Assembly: GCF_000739085.1 (NCBI RefSeq)
Contig: NZ_CP009110.1
Location: 5,208,001-5,272,000 of the forward strand
From: Amycolatopsis methanolica 239
GTDB lineage: Bacteria > Actinomycetota > Actinomycetes > Mycobacteriales > Pseudonocardiaceae
DNA: 64,000 bases
Reading direction: 5' to 3'
Position 1 is the first letter of the stretch; each line of letters opens with the position of its first letter. The translations under genes and the position numbers were made by a program. Shown in pieces: positions 21,455 through 31,421 of the stretch. Below the pieces are notes generated by a model. The model was not told where the DNA came from. It did no database searches and saw only the letters and a list, made by a program, of their open reading frames with translations.

Positions 21455-21605
21455 CGGTGGTAGCGTTCCTCACGCTGGTCAGCGGCTTGCCGACCAGTGA
21501 CGCGGCGGCCGCGAAACCGGTGGGAACCCGGTGCTGTGCCGCAACTGTGATGACTCGGGTGCGCTCCGTGCACACCCGGGTCGAGCCAGGTCGCCTGCCG
21601 CCGCG
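21455..21605 (+). promoter_or_regulatory. Cobalamin riboswitch
   Basis: The leader contains the conserved cobalamin-aptamer elements in order: GGGAACCCGGTG followed by CCGCAACTGTGA (21539-21550), a long stem GACTCGGGTG / CACCCGGGTC, and the B12 box GAGCCAGGTCGCCTGCC at 21583-21599. It precedes a btuFCD-like importer by about 100 bases, so cobalamin binding should lower expression of B12 uptake. The outer limits given are approximate because the closing stem was not folded by computation. Confidence 0.9.
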
Positions 21606-21701
21606 CCGACGCCTTTCGCCTCCGGCTCAGGGGTGCGGCGTCCGTTACGCCTGGGTGCGGGACGGGGCCCCATGACGCCGGCCGGAAACCGAGGTCTTCC
21701 C

Positions 21702-22625
21702 GTGTTCCGTCGTATCGCACCGTTGTTCGCCGTTCTACTCGTACTCGCCGGGTGCGCCACCCGGCCGTCCGAGGATTCCACCGCCCCACCCGAAAGCGAC
21801 GGCGTCTTCCCGGTCACGGTCGCCGCGCCCGGCGCACCCGCGGTGACCCTCGACCGGCAGCCGCAGCGGATCGTGTCGTTGTCGCCGTCGGCCACCGAGA
21901 CGTTGTTCGCGCTCGGCGCGGGACCGCAGGTGGTCGCGGTCGACTCGGCGTCGAACTTCCCGGAGCAGGCGCCGCGGACCCAGTTGTCCGGCCTGAGCCC
22001 GGATCCGGAGACGATCGCCGCCTACCGGCCCGACCTCGTCGTGGTCTACGCCGACACCACCGGCCTCGCCGACGCGCTGGCCAAGACCGGCACCAAGACC
22101 CTCGTGATGCCCGACGCGAAGACGCTCGACGACGCCTACGCGCAGTTCGAGGTGCTGGGCAAGGCGACCGGGCACCAGGCCGAGGGCGAGAGCCTGGCCC
22201 GGCAGACCCGCGACGAGATCGACAAGATCGTCGCGGACACGCCGAAGCGGTCGCTGACCTACTACTGGGAGCTGGACCAGACGTTCTACAGCGTGACCGC
22301 GGCAACCTTCGCCGGGCAGGTGCTCACCCGGTTCGGCCTCACCAACATCGCCGACGGCACCGATCCGTCCGCCTCCGGCGGCTACCCGCAGCTGTCGGCC
22401 GAACGCATCCTGCAGTCGAACCCGGACCTGATCTTCCTCGCGGACAGCAAGTGCTGCGGGCAGAACGCCCAGACCGTCGCAGCCCGGCCGGGCTGGAACA
22501 CGTTGACCGCCGTGCAACGCGGACAGGTGATCGCGCTCGACGACGACATCGCCTCGCGGTGGAGCCCGCGGATCGTCGAGCTCGTCCGCACGGTCGCCGA
22601 CGCGATCGCCAGGACCGGTGCCTGA
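21702..22625 (+). CDS. btuF: Cobalamin ABC transporter substrate-binding lipoprotein (BtuF-like)
   Basis: About 307 residues. From the GTG at 21702 the signal is FRRIAPLFAVLLVLAGC, with lipobox LAGC and Cys18 as the lipidation site. GAGG lies 7 bases upstream. An ATG at 21672 adds ten residues and is possible. The mature part is a helical-backbone metal-receptor fold (RIVSLSPSATETLFALGAG) as in BtuF. It binds corrinoid outside the membrane and delivers it to BtuCD. The cobalamin riboswitch upstream makes B12 the likely ligand rather than a siderophore. Overlaps the permease gene by 8 bases. Confidence 0.88.
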   Translation: MFRRIAPLFAVLLVLAGCATRPSEDSTAPPESDGVFPVTVAAPGAPAVTLDRQPQRIVSLSPSATETLFALGAGPQVVAVDSASNFPEQAPRTQLSGLSPDPETIAAYRPDLVVVYADTTGLADALAKTGTKTLVMPDAKTLDDAYAQFEVLGKATGHQAEGESLARQTRDEIDKIVADTPKRSLTYYWELDQTFYSVTAATFAGQVLTRFGLTNIADGTDPSASGGYPQLSAERILQSNPDLIFLADSKCCGQNAQTVAARPGWNTLTAVQRGQVIALDDDIASRWSPRIVELVRTVADAIARTGA

Positions 22626-23646
22626 CACCCGGACCCGGCTGCGGGCCCCGGTCCTGGTCGCCGGGCTCGTGGTGCTCGTGGCCGTCCTGCTGTTCGCCGC
22701 GCTCGTCGGCGCCAGCGACCTCGGCTGGCAGCGGGTGCTCGCCGAGATCTGGGCGCAGCTCACCGGCGGGCAGTCGCCGCTGTCCGCGCGGGAGGCCGCG
22801 ATCGTGTGGCAGCTGCGCGTCCCGCGGGTCCTGCTGGCGGGAATCGTGGGCGCGGCGCTCGCGGTGTCCGGGGCGACGTTCCAGGGCGTGTTCCGCAACC
22901 CGCTCGCCGACCCGTACCTGCTCGGCGCGGCGGCCGGGGCGGGCATGGCGGCCACGCTCGTCGTCGTGTTCGCCCCGGCGGTCAGCGGCTGGGTCGTCGG
23001 GCCGCTGCCGCTGGCCGCGTTCGCCGGCGCGCTCGGCGGGGTCGGGCTGAGCTGGCTGGTGGGCCGCTCGGCCGGCGGCAGCACGAGCACGCTGCTGCTG
23101 GCCGGGGTCGCGGTGGCGTCGTTCCTCACCGCGATCCAGACGTTCGCGCAGCAGCTGAACACGGAGACGATCCGGCAGGTCTACACGTGGATGCTGGGCG
23201 GGCTGAACGTGAGCGGGTGGCGGGAGGTCCTGATCGCGGTGCCGTACGTGGCGGTCGCCGCGGTCGTGCTGTGCCTGTCGGCGCGGCTGCTCGACGTGCT
23301 CGCGCTCGGCGACGCGGAGGCGGCGTCGCTGGGGCTGCGCCCCGGCCGGATCCGGCTGGTGGTGCTGGCGGCGGCGTCGCTGGCCACCGCGGCGGCGGTG
23401 TCGGTGAGCGGGCTGATCGGGTTCGTCGGGATCGTGGTGCCGCACGTGGTGCGGATGCTCGCCGGGGCCAGCTACCGGGTGGTGATCCCGCTGTCGCTGG
23501 TCGGCGGCGCGGCGTTCCTGGTGCTGGCCGACCAGCTGGCGCGCACGGTCATGCCGGGCGAGCTGCCGCTGGGCGTGGTCACCGCGTTCACCGGGGCGCC
23601 GTTCTTCGCCTGGATCCTGCGCTCGTCGCGGAGGAGGTTCTCGTGA
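22618..23646 (+). CDS. btuC: Cobalamin ABC transporter permease (BtuC-like, FecCD family)
   Basis: 342 residues with about ten membrane helices. The FecCD-family ATPase-contact loop is in GLRPGRIRLVVLAAASLATAA, and GLIGFVGIVVPHVVRMLAG is the signature near the C-terminus. It forms the dimeric channel for vitamin B12 import. GTG start inside the btuF end (8-base overlap), and its stop overlaps the btuD GTG by 4 bases, so the three proteins are made together under one riboswitch. Confidence 0.92.
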   Translation: MPDTRTRLRAPVLVAGLVVLVAVLLFAALVGASDLGWQRVLAEIWAQLTGGQSPLSAREAAIVWQLRVPRVLLAGIVGAALAVSGATFQGVFRNPLADPYLLGAAAGAGMAATLVVVFAPAVSGWVVGPLPLAAFAGALGGVGLSWLVGRSAGGSTSTLLLAGVAVASFLTAIQTFAQQLNTETIRQVYTWMLGGLNVSGWREVLIAVPYVAVAAVVLCLSARLLDVLALGDAEAASLGLRPGRIRLVVLAAASLATAAAVSVSGLIGFVGIVVPHVVRMLAGASYRVVIPLSLVGGAAFLVLADQLARTVMPGELPLGVVTAFTGAPFFAWILRSSRRRFS

Positions 23647-24419
23647 CCGCGTTGTCGTTGCGCTCGGTGCGGGCCGGCTACGGCGATTGCCCGGTGGTGC
23701 ACGGGGTGTCCGTCGAGGTGCCGCCCGGCGGGTGGCTGGCGATCGTGGGCCCGAACGGCGCCGGGAAGTCCACTTTGCTCAAAACGGTGGCGGGACTCCT
23801 GCCGCCGCAAGGGGAAGTGCTCATCGGCGGCCGCTCCGGGTTGCCACGCAAGGAACTCGCGCGCGTCGTCGGCTACGCGCCCCAGGACCCGGCGGTGCCC
23901 GCGGGCCTGACGGTGACCGACTACGTGCTGCTCGGCCGCACACCGCACCTGGGCCTGCTGGCACGGGAAAGCCGCGCGGATCTGTCCATTGTGGAGCACG
24001 TGCTGGCCCGGCTGGATCTTGGTGAGCTGGCGGGCAGGCGGATGGACATGCTGTCCGGCGGCGAACGCCAGCGGGCGGTCCTGGCGCGGGTGCTGGCGCA
24101 GCGGGCGAGCCTGCTGCTGCTCGACGAGCCGACCACCGGCCTGGACATCGGGCACGCGCAGGCGCTGCTGGAGCTGATCGACCGGCTTCGGCACGAGGAC
24201 GGCATCACCGTGGTGTCGACGCTGCACGACCTGACGTTCGCCGCGCAGTACGCCGACCAGCTCCTGTTGCTCGACGGCGGCCGGGCGGTCGCGGCCGGGC
24301 CGCCAGCGGAGGTGCTCACCGCGAAGGCACTGGCACGGCACTACGGCGCGGCGGCGGAGGTCCGCGTCGGCGATCATGGTGAACTGGCCGTACTACCGAT
24401 CCGCCCGGGCCGGCCCTGA
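23643..24419 (+). CDS. btuD: Cobalamin ABC transporter ATPase (BtuD-like)
   Basis: 258 residues with the full ABC ATPase set: Walker [10 protein letters not shown], signature LSGGERQR, Walker B LLLLDEPT and an H-loop His in STLHDLTF. It powers B12 import through BtuC. GTG start overlaps the btuC stop. Its last 45 or so residues (from [13 protein letters not shown]) are repeated in degraded form immediately downstream, so the C-terminus here may derive from a past recombination between two copies. Confidence 0.92.
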   Translation: MTALSLRSVRAGYGDCPVVHGVSVEVPPGGWLAIVGPNGAGKSTLLKTVAGLLPPQGEVLIGGRSGLPRKELARVVGYAPQDPAVPAGLTVTDYVLLGRTPHLGLLARESRADLSIVEHVLARLDLGELAGRRMDMLSGGERQRAVLARVLAQRASLLLLDEPTTGLDIGHAQALLELIDRLRHEDGITVVSTLHDLTFAAQYADQLLLLDGGRAVAAGPPAEVLTAKALARHYGAAAEVRVGDHGELAVLPIRPGRP

Positions 24420-24426
24420 CCCCGAC

Positions 24427-24668
24427 CAATACGGCGACCACTCCTCCTGCTCGACGGCCGAGCGGTCACCGCCGGGCCGCCTGCCGAGGTCCTCACCATG
24501 GAAGCGCTCGCACGTCACTACGGCGCGGCCGCGGAGATCCGGGCCGGCGATCGTGGTGAGCTGGAGATCGACTCGGCGATCGACGCGTTCGTGGACGCGC
24601 TGCGCACGGACTGCACGCGGGAGTTCGGCCCCTGGATCCACCGGTTCTTCCACCCCGGACAGAACTAG
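24427..24668 (+). pseudogene. Duplicated, frameshifted C-terminal fragment of a BtuD-like ATPase
   Basis: Immediately after btuD the DNA repeats its 3' part: CAATACGGCGACCA aligns with btuD codons for QYADQ, then [19 protein letters not shown] and [20 protein letters not shown] align with the btuD C-terminus. A one-base loss near 24440 puts the two parts in different frames. There is no Walker A or signature motif. After GEL it continues with a different tail ([14 protein letters not shown]) to a TAG at 24666. It is a remnant of a second ATPase copy. Confidence 0.8.
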
Positions 24669-24688
24669 AACCTGTTACAGTCGGGTGC

Positions 24689-25407
24689 ATGATCCTCGAG
24701 CGTTTCCGCGTGACCGGCAGGGTCGCCGTGGTCACCGGCGCCGCCCGCGGCATCGGCGCGTGAGCCGCCGTCGCGCTGGCCGAAGCCGGTGCGGACGTGG
24801 TGATCTCCTCCCGCACGAAGACCGATCTGGAGGCCGTCGCCGCGCGCGTGGCCGACGCCGGGCAGCGCGCGCACGTCGTGCCTGCCGACCTCAGCGATCC
24901 CGCCGCGGCCGCCGCACTGGCGCAGGCCGCGGTCGGCGAGTTCGGCCGCGTGGACATCGTGGTCAACAACGTCGGCGGCACCTATCCCCGCCCGCTGCTG
25001 GAGACCACGCCCGAGTTCCTCGAAGAGGCGTTCCGCTTCAACGTCTCGACGGCGCACGCGCTCACCACCGCGGCGGTTCCGTTGATGACCGACGGCGGCG
25101 CGGTCGTCAACATCTCGTCCAACATGGGCCGCGTCGCCGGGCGCGGGTTCGCCGCCTACGGCACCGTGAAGGCCGCGCTCGCCCACTACACGCGCCTGGC
25201 CGCCTACGACCTCGCGCCGCGCATCCGGGTCAACGCGATCGCCGTCGGGTCGGTGGCGACCTCGGCGCTCGAAGTGGTGGCGAACACGTCGTGGCCGCCA
25301 TCGTCTACCTGGCCTCCCCCGCCGGCTCCTTCGTCACGGGGAAGGTGCTGGAAGTGGACGGTGGGTTGCAGGCGCCCAACCTCGAACTCGGATTGCCGGA
25401 CCTGTGA
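24689..25407 (+). pseudogene. SDR-family oxidoreductase gene with nonsense codon and frameshift
   Basis: The reading frame starts well (ATG 24689, [13 protein letters not shown], the NAD(P) glycine motif), then hits TGA at 24761-24763, and continues in the same frame with [21 protein letters not shown] and a YGTVK catalytic motif. Near 25280 the frame shifts, and the C-terminal part ([21 protein letters not shown]) appears in another frame, with roughly 20 residues of the usual sequence missing between. Two independent lesions make it a pseudogene unless both are assembly errors. It belongs to the 3-oxoacyl-ACP-reductase-like SDRs; original substrate unknown. Confidence 0.85.
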
Positions 25408-26609
25408 CGCACCAGGTGGTGCAGTGGAGCACCGGCAATGTGGGGCGGCACGCGATCGCGGGCATCGACGCGCATCCGGAGCTGGAACTGGTCGGTGTCT
25501 GGGTGTCGCACCCGGACAAGGCCGGCCACGACGCCGGTGAGCTGGCCGGCCTGGGCCGGTCGCTGGGCGTCGAGGCGACCACCGACGCCGACGCGCTGCT
25601 GGCGCTGGAGCCGGACTACGTGGTCTACACGGCGATGGCGGACGACCGGTCGATGGAGGCGCTGGCCGACCTGCAGCGGATCCTGCGGGCCGGGGTGAAC
25701 GTGGTGTCGAGCAGCCCGGTGTTCCTGCAGTTCCCGGACGGCGTGGTGCCCGAGGAGGTGTCCGGCCCGGTGCGCGCGGCCGCGACGGAAGGCGGCGCGT
25801 CGCTGTGGGTGAACGGCGTCGACCCGGGGTTCGCCAACGACTGGCTGCCGCTGGTGCTGACCGGCGTGTGCGAGCGGATCGACGAGGTGCGCTGCTTCGA
25901 GATCTTGGACTACTCGACCTACGACAACCGCAAGGTCGTCTTCGACATCATGTGCTTCGGCGGCTCGCTCGGGGAGACTCCCATGCTGCTGCAGCCCGGC
26001 GTGCTGTCGCTGGCGTGGGGCAGCGTGGTGCGTCAGCTGGCGGCCGGGCTGGGCGTGGAGCTGGACGCGGTCGAGGAGAGCTCCGAGCGGCTGCCGGCAC
26101 CGTCGGCGTTCGACATCTCGTGCGGCACGATCGCCGAGGGCACCGCGGCCGCGCCGCGGTTCGAGGTGCGCGGCATGCGCGGCGGACGGCCGGTGTGCGT
26201 GCTGGAGCACGTGACGCGGCTGCGGCCGGACTTGGGGCCGGACTGGCCGCAGCCGTCGGGGCAGGGCTGCTACCGGGTGCAAGTGACCGGCGAGCCGAAC
26301 TACATGCTGGACCTGCGGCTGGTCGGCACGGAGGGCGACCACAACACGGCGGGCCTGAAGGCGACCGCGATGCGCCTGGTGAACGCGATCCCCGCGGTGG
26401 TCGCGGCGCCACCGGGGCTGCTGACGGCGCTGGACCTGCCGCTGGTGACGGGGCGCGGCCTGGTCAGTTGGACCAGTGCGTCAGGCCGATGTAGAGGACC
26501 ACGCCCGCCACGACGAGGGCCGCGAAACCGAGCGCGCCGCCGAGGAGCAGGCCGCTGCCCAGGGAACGCCACGGCGGCCGCGCGAGCCGGCACAGGGACC
26601 CGCCGATGA
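25404..26609 (+). CDS. DapB-fold (dihydrodipicolinate reductase-like) dehydrogenase with run-on C-terminus
   Basis: 401 codons from a GTG overlapping the SDR stop. An N-terminal Rossmann unit ([17 protein letters not shown], residues 4-20) is followed by a substrate domain ([16 protein letters not shown]) as in actinobacterial proteins related to 2,4-diaminopentanoate dehydrogenase. The conserved part ends near GRGLVS at about residue 354. The last 45 residues are Arg/Gly-rich, run antisense through the neighbouring membrane gene, and look like read-through after loss of the native stop. Enzyme class inferred; substrate unknown. Confidence 0.72.
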   Translation: MTHQVVQWSTGNVGRHAIAGIDAHPELELVGVWVSHPDKAGHDAGELAGLGRSLGVEATTDADALLALEPDYVVYTAMADDRSMEALADLQRILRAGVNVVSSSPVFLQFPDGVVPEEVSGPVRAAATEGGASLWVNGVDPGFANDWLPLVLTGVCERIDEVRCFEILDYSTYDNRKVVFDIMCFGGSLGETPMLLQPGVLSLAWGSVVRQLAAGLGVELDAVEESSERLPAPSAFDISCGTIAEGTAAAPRFEVRGMRGGRPVCVLEHVTRLRPDLGPDWPQPSGQGCYRVQVTGEPNYMLDLRLVGTEGDHNTAGLKATAMRLVNAIPAVVAAPPGLLTALDLPLVTGRGLVSWTSASGRCRGPRPPRRGPRNRARRRGAGRCPGNATAAARAGTGTRR

Positions 26610-26771
26610 TCGCGCCGAACGTGACCCCGATGAACGCGTAAGCGTATTCGCCGGCGTGCCAGCCGCGACGAGATCCCCGGCCAGGGCGGCCACGACGGCG
26701 ATCAGCAATCCGGTCGCGAGCGCGAACCCTGAGGCCGCACCCGGCCGCCGGTCCTCGGTCGTGATCGCCAG
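26464..26771 (-). pseudogene. Frameshifted small membrane protein downstream of lgt
   Basis: Two halves of one small membrane protein lie in different frames. The N-terminal part (ITTEDRRPGAASGFALATG, then a helix LLIAVVAALAG) breaks near 26662. The C-terminal part continues as [19 protein letters not shown], then [19 protein letters not shown] and a TGA/TAA-type stop at 26464. No ATG, GTG or TTG start is seen before the first half, which lies in frame with and about 37 bases after lgt. In mycobacteria lgt is also followed by a small membrane gene (Rv1615), so a once-functional gene is likely. One base lost or gained would restore it. Confidence 0.6.
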
Positions 26772-26807
26772 TCTGCCGCGCCCGGCCGGCGGCGCGCGTG
26801 AGTAGAA

Positions 26808-27737
26808 CTACTCGCGTTCCGGGGCGACTTTCTCGGTGTCGTCGTCCTTGCTGCGCAACGTTTCCGGTGCCTCGCGCGGCCCTCGCCGCCTGGCGAGGAC
26901 GAAGTAGACCATCGCGCCCGCGAAGACGAGGATCGACGTCCACGTGTTGACCCGCAGGCCGACGATGTGCGTGGCGTCGTCGGTGCGCATCAGCTCGATC
27001 CAGAACCGGCCCAGCGTGTACCCGGCGACGTACAGGGCGAACGCGCGGCCGTGGCCGAGGCGCATCTTCCGGTCGGCGTAGACGACCAGCGCCGCGATGA
27101 GCAGGTTCCAGATCAGCTCGTACAGGAACGTCGGGTGCACCGGGCTGTCCGCGAGCGGGATGTGCCCGAACGCGATGCCGTTGGGCCCCTGGTCCGGGAT
27201 CGTCGGGTTGTTCGGGTCGAAGCGCTGGTAGATCTCCAGGCCCCAGGGCAGCGTGGTGTGCGCGCCGTAGAGCTCCTGGTTGAAGTAGTTGCCGAGGCGG
27301 CCGATGGCCTGCGCGACGACGATGCCGGGGGCGATCGCGTCGGCCATCGCGGGCAGCGGCACACCCTTGCGGCGGCAGCCGATCCACGCGCCGACCGCGC
27401 CGAGGGCGATCGCGCCCCAGATGCCGAGGCCGCCGTCCCAGATGTAGAGCGCCTTGACCGGGTCCTTGCCCTCGCCGAAGTAGCGCCACCAGTCGGTGAT
27501 GACGTGGTAGAGGCGGCCGCCGACGAGACCGAACGGCACGGCCCACACGGCGATGTCGACGACCGTGCCCTTGGTGCCGCCGCGCTGCACCCAGCGGCGG
27601 TCGCCCCACCAGATGGCGAGGATGATGCCGGCGATGATGCACAGCGCGTAGGCGCGGATCGGGATCGGTCCCAGGTGCCAGACGCCGCGGTCCGGGCTCG
27701 GGATCGTCGCGAGGAACACAGCCGAGGCGGAATTCAC
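26808..27737 (-). CDS. lgt: Prolipoprotein diacylglyceryl transferase
   Basis: 309 residues with about seven membrane helices and the Lgt signature GRLGNYFNQELYG near residue 147, plus the HPTFLYE segment. It transfers diacylglyceryl from phosphatidylglycerol to the lipobox Cys of prolipoproteins in the cytoplasmic membrane; BtuF here is a probable client. GTG start at 27737 with GGTGA upstream. The C-terminal 30 residues are charged and cytosolic. Position after trpA (with two small genes between) matches the trp-lgt order in mycobacteria. Confidence 0.95.
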   Translation of the reverse strand: MNSASAVFLATIPSPDRGVWHLGPIPIRAYALCIIAGIILAIWWGDRRWVQRGGTKGTVVDIAVWAVPFGLVGGRLYHVITDWWRYFGEGKDPVKALYIWDGGLGIWGAIALGAVGAWIGCRRKGVPLPAMADAIAPGIVVAQAIGRLGNYFNQELYGAHTTLPWGLEIYQRFDPNNPTIPDQGPNGIAFGHIPLADSPVHPTFLYELIWNLLIAALVVYADRKMRLGHGRAFALYVAGYTLGRFWIELMRTDDATHIVGLRVNTWTSILVFAGAMVYFVLARRRGPREAPETLRSKDDDTEKVAPERE

Positions 27738-27774
27738 GCGCTCACCGTAACGTGCGCGGTGTGAAGTGCGTGGG

Positions 27775-27942
27775 TCAGCCCGCGCGGTTGAGGACGGCCG
27801 ACCCGATCGCGAGCACACACCCGACGCCGAAGATCGCCGTGAGATACCACGGGCCACCCTGGGTGACGTTCCAGACCGCCACGAGAGCCGCCACCACGGC
27901 GATCACGAGACTGCGCACCTGCAGAGGAGAAGGCCGGGCCAT
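27775..27942 (-). CDS. 55-residue two-helix membrane protein
   Basis: Starts MARPSPLQVRS, followed by two hydrophobic segments (LVIAVVAALVAVW and LTAIFGVGCVLAIGSAVL) separated by a short NVTQGGPW turn. Codon third positions are GC-rich as in real genes here. It lies 37 bases before lgt on the same strand and may be co-transcribed. Small helical hairpins of this type are common and uncharacterised in actinobacteria; function unknown. Confidence 0.6.
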   Translation of the reverse strand: MARPSPLQVRSLVIAVVAALVAVWNVTQGGPWYLTAIFGVGCVLAIGSAVLNRAG

Positions 27943-27986
27943 GCGGACAGCCTGCCACGCCCGGATCAGGGCGACGCGCCCTCCCC

Positions 27987-28182
27987 CACCGAGTACGCGG
28001 GACTCGCCCACGGAAACGCAGAACTCGCCGACGGGAACGTGGGACTCGCGGCCACGGATGCAGAACTCGCGTTTCGCGCGAGTCCCACGCTCGCGCGTGC
28101 GAGTTCCACGCTCAGGTGCGCGAGTCCCACGTTCGGGCGCGCGAGTTCTCCAGTCGGGTGTGCGAGTGCCAGGGTGGGATCA
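27987..28182. repeat. Array of nine 21-bp repeats in outward-facing orientation, locus A
   Basis: Four minus-strand copies (27987-28007, 28008-28028, 28029-28049, 28050-28070), a 7-base centre, and five plus-strand copies (28078-28098, 28099-28119, 28120-28140, 28141-28161, 28162-28182). Consensus GCGAGTYCCACGYTC plus 6 variable bases. GAGTCC and GAGTTC forms mostly alternate, giving a 42-base higher-order period. The last copy touches the stop of the MOSC gene. Same unit as at 13153-13246. Confidence 0.88.
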
Positions 28183-28860
28183 CTCCGCGGCGGTGGCGCG
28201 TCGCTCAAGGGCGCGGCGTATCTTGCGCTTGTCGTACTCCGGCAGGGCCTCCACGGTGGCCAGGTCGGGTAGCAGCGCGGGCTCCGTGGTGAACGCCCGG
28301 AACGCCGTCCCGATCGTCACGCCGTGGCCGGGCCGTGACAGCACCGTCACCGCGTCGCCGGCCTCCACCGGCCCCGGCTCCAGCACCCGGAAGTACGCGC
28401 CGGGCAGCGCGCGCTGCGTGAACGTCTTCACCCAGCCGCGTTCGCCGAGCCAGCCGGCGAACGTGCGGCACGGGATGCGCGGCGAGGTCACCTCCAGCAC
28501 CAGCGACGAGCCGACCCGCCACCGCTCCCCGATCAGCGCCCCGGTCACGTCGACGCCCGTCGTGGTCAGGTTTTCGCCGAACACGCCGGGTGGCAGCTCG
28601 CGGCCCAGTAGTTCCACCGCCCAGACGTCCAGGTCCTCCCGCGCGTACGCGTACACCGCCTGGTCGTCGCCGCCGTGGTGGCGCAGGTCGCAGATCACGT
28701 CACCGGCCACACCGCTCGCGCCGACGCCGCGCGGGCCGGGCGCGGCCACCGCCACCGGCCCGTCGACGGGGCGCTTGTCGATCCCGGTGATCCCGAGATC
28801 GGCCTCCCGCAGCTCGCGCTTCGTCCCGATGTTGACCGACAGCACCTTCGCCATGCTCAT
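28180..28860 (-). CDS. MOSC-domain protein
   Basis: 226 residues with a MOSC beta-barrel (about residues 40-190), including the conserved Cys in PRIPCRTFAGW, proposed in the family to receive sulfur or bind molybdenum cofactor. YiiM-like members reduce N-hydroxylated compounds or mobilise sulfur. ATG at 28860 overlaps the DUF3291 stop (ATGA), so the pair is coupled; a second ATG two codons later is possible. The 3' end abuts the 21-bp repeat array. Confidence 0.85.
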   Translation of the reverse strand: MSMAKVLSVNIGTKRELREADLGITGIDKRPVDGPVAVAAPGPRGVGASGVAGDVICDLRHHGGDDQAVYAYAREDLDVWAVELLGRELPPGVFGENLTTTGVDVTGALIGERWRVGSSLVLEVTSPRIPCRTFAGWLGERGWVKTFTQRALPGAYFRVLEPGPVEAGDAVTVLSRPGHGVTIGTAFRAFTTEPALLPDLATVEALPEYDKRKIRRALERRATAAE

Positions 28861-29360
28861 GCCTTGCAGAACCAGTCGGCCTGCCCGGGCTCGGGCACGG
28901 CGCCGCCGGGCGGGAACGTCTCGCGGAAGGTGAACGCGTACGGCGTCGGCCCGTGCGCACGCAGGTGCCGGATCCGGTCCTCGGCCTCGTCGGTACCCGG
29001 CCGGTGCCCCTCGGGCACCCACCACAGCGCGGTGAACGCCTCGGGCATCCGCTCGAACCACTCGCGGCGGCGCTTGAGCACCGCCCGGTGCTCCCCCGAG
29101 TACACGTACGCGGCCAGGTCCTCGACCGAACGCCACGTCGACATGTTGACGATGACCCCCGCGCTGGTGCCCGCGTCCCACTCGAAGGCGCGGATCGCGG
29201 TCGCGTTGCCGTCCTCGGTCTGCATGCGCCACACGAGACCGGGCGCGGCGTCGGCGAGCGCGTTGACCGGGTCGAGCGCGTCCACGAAGTCCTTGAGCTG
29301 GGGCGACGTCAGCGGAGCGACCAGGCGGCCGACGTTCACCTGCGCGAGTTCATAGGCCAT
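28857..29360 (-). CDS. DUF3291-family protein
   Basis: 167 residues from ATG 29360 (MAYELAQVNVGRL). The STWRSVEDLAAYVYSGEH segment followed by WWVPEGHRP is typical of DUF3291, a ferredoxin-like alpha-beta barrel related to ABM/EthD folds. Biochemical role unknown. Coupled by a 4-base overlap to the MOSC gene; begins 56 bases downstream of trpA on the same strand. Confidence 0.8.
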   Translation of the reverse strand: MAYELAQVNVGRLVAPLTSPQLKDFVDALDPVNALADAAPGLVWRMQTEDGNATAIRAFEWDAGTSAGVIVNMSTWRSVEDLAAYVYSGEHRAVLKRRREWFERMPEAFTALWWVPEGHRPGTDEAEDRIRHLRAHGPTPYAFTFRETFPPGGAVPEPGQADWFCKA

Positions 29361-29415
29361 GCCGCCGGTCTGCCGATCGATCGGCGCGGAAGCCACGTGT
29401 TTTGCCGTGGAATCC

Positions 29416-30203
29416 TCAGGCAGTGGCGACGGCCTGACGCACACCCTCGGCGAGCTCACCGGCCAGCGCGTGCACCGGTTCGGTGCCGCCCGCGGCGGCC
29501 GACACCAGCGCCGACCCCACGATCACGGCGTCGGCGAACCCGGCGATCTCGGCCGCCTGCTCACGCGACCGGACACCCAGCCCGACGCCGATCGGCAGGT
29601 CCGTGTGCGCCCTGGTGCGCGACACCAGCTCGGCCGCGCCGCTGCTGACCTGGTCCCGCGCGCCGGTGACGCCCATGACCGCGGCCGCGTACACGAACCC
29701 GGAGGACGCCTTGACGGTCAGGTCGATCCGCTCCTCCGACGAGGACGGCGCGACCAGGAAGATGCGGTCCAGGCCGTGCTGCTCGGACGCGGCCATCCAC
29801 TCGCCTGCCTCGTCCGGGATCAGGTCCGGCGTGATGAGGCCGAGGCCACCGGCGGCGGCGAGGTCGCGCGCGAACTTCGCCACCCCGTACTGGCGCACCG
29901 GGTTCCAGTAGGTCATCACGACCGCCCGGCCACCGCGGGCCGACACCGACTCGACGACCTCGAACAGGTTCCGCAGCCGGAAGCCGTTCTTCAGGGCGGC
30001 GTCCGCGGCGAGCTGGATCGTCGGACCGTCCATCACCGGGTCGGAGTAAGGCACGCCGACCTCGACGAGGTCCGCGCCCCCGTCGATCAGCGCCGCCAGC
30101 AGGTCCTTCGAGCCCGGCACCGTCGGGTACCCGGCGGGCAGGTAGCCGACCAGCGCGGCGCGGCCCTCGCTCTTCGTCTGAGCGAACAGATCCTGCAGCC
30201 CGG

Positions 30204-30207
<4 letters not shown>
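29416..30207 (-). CDS. trpA: Tryptophan synthase alpha chain
   Basis: 263 residues with the TIM-barrel signature [19 protein letters not shown], holding the two catalytic acids (about Glu49 and Asp60). It cleaves indole-3-glycerol phosphate to indole, which is channelled to TrpB. GTG start overlaps the trpB stop by 4 bases, so the two subunits are coupled. Last gene of the trp operon here. Confidence 0.95.

Positions 30208-31417
<1,210 letters not shown>

Positions 31418-31421
<4 letters not shown>

Noticed and set aside
27987-28182. CRISPR array
   Set aside because: Repeats are directly abutting 21-mers with internal variation and opposite orientations; there are no constant repeats separated by unique spacers and no cas genes.
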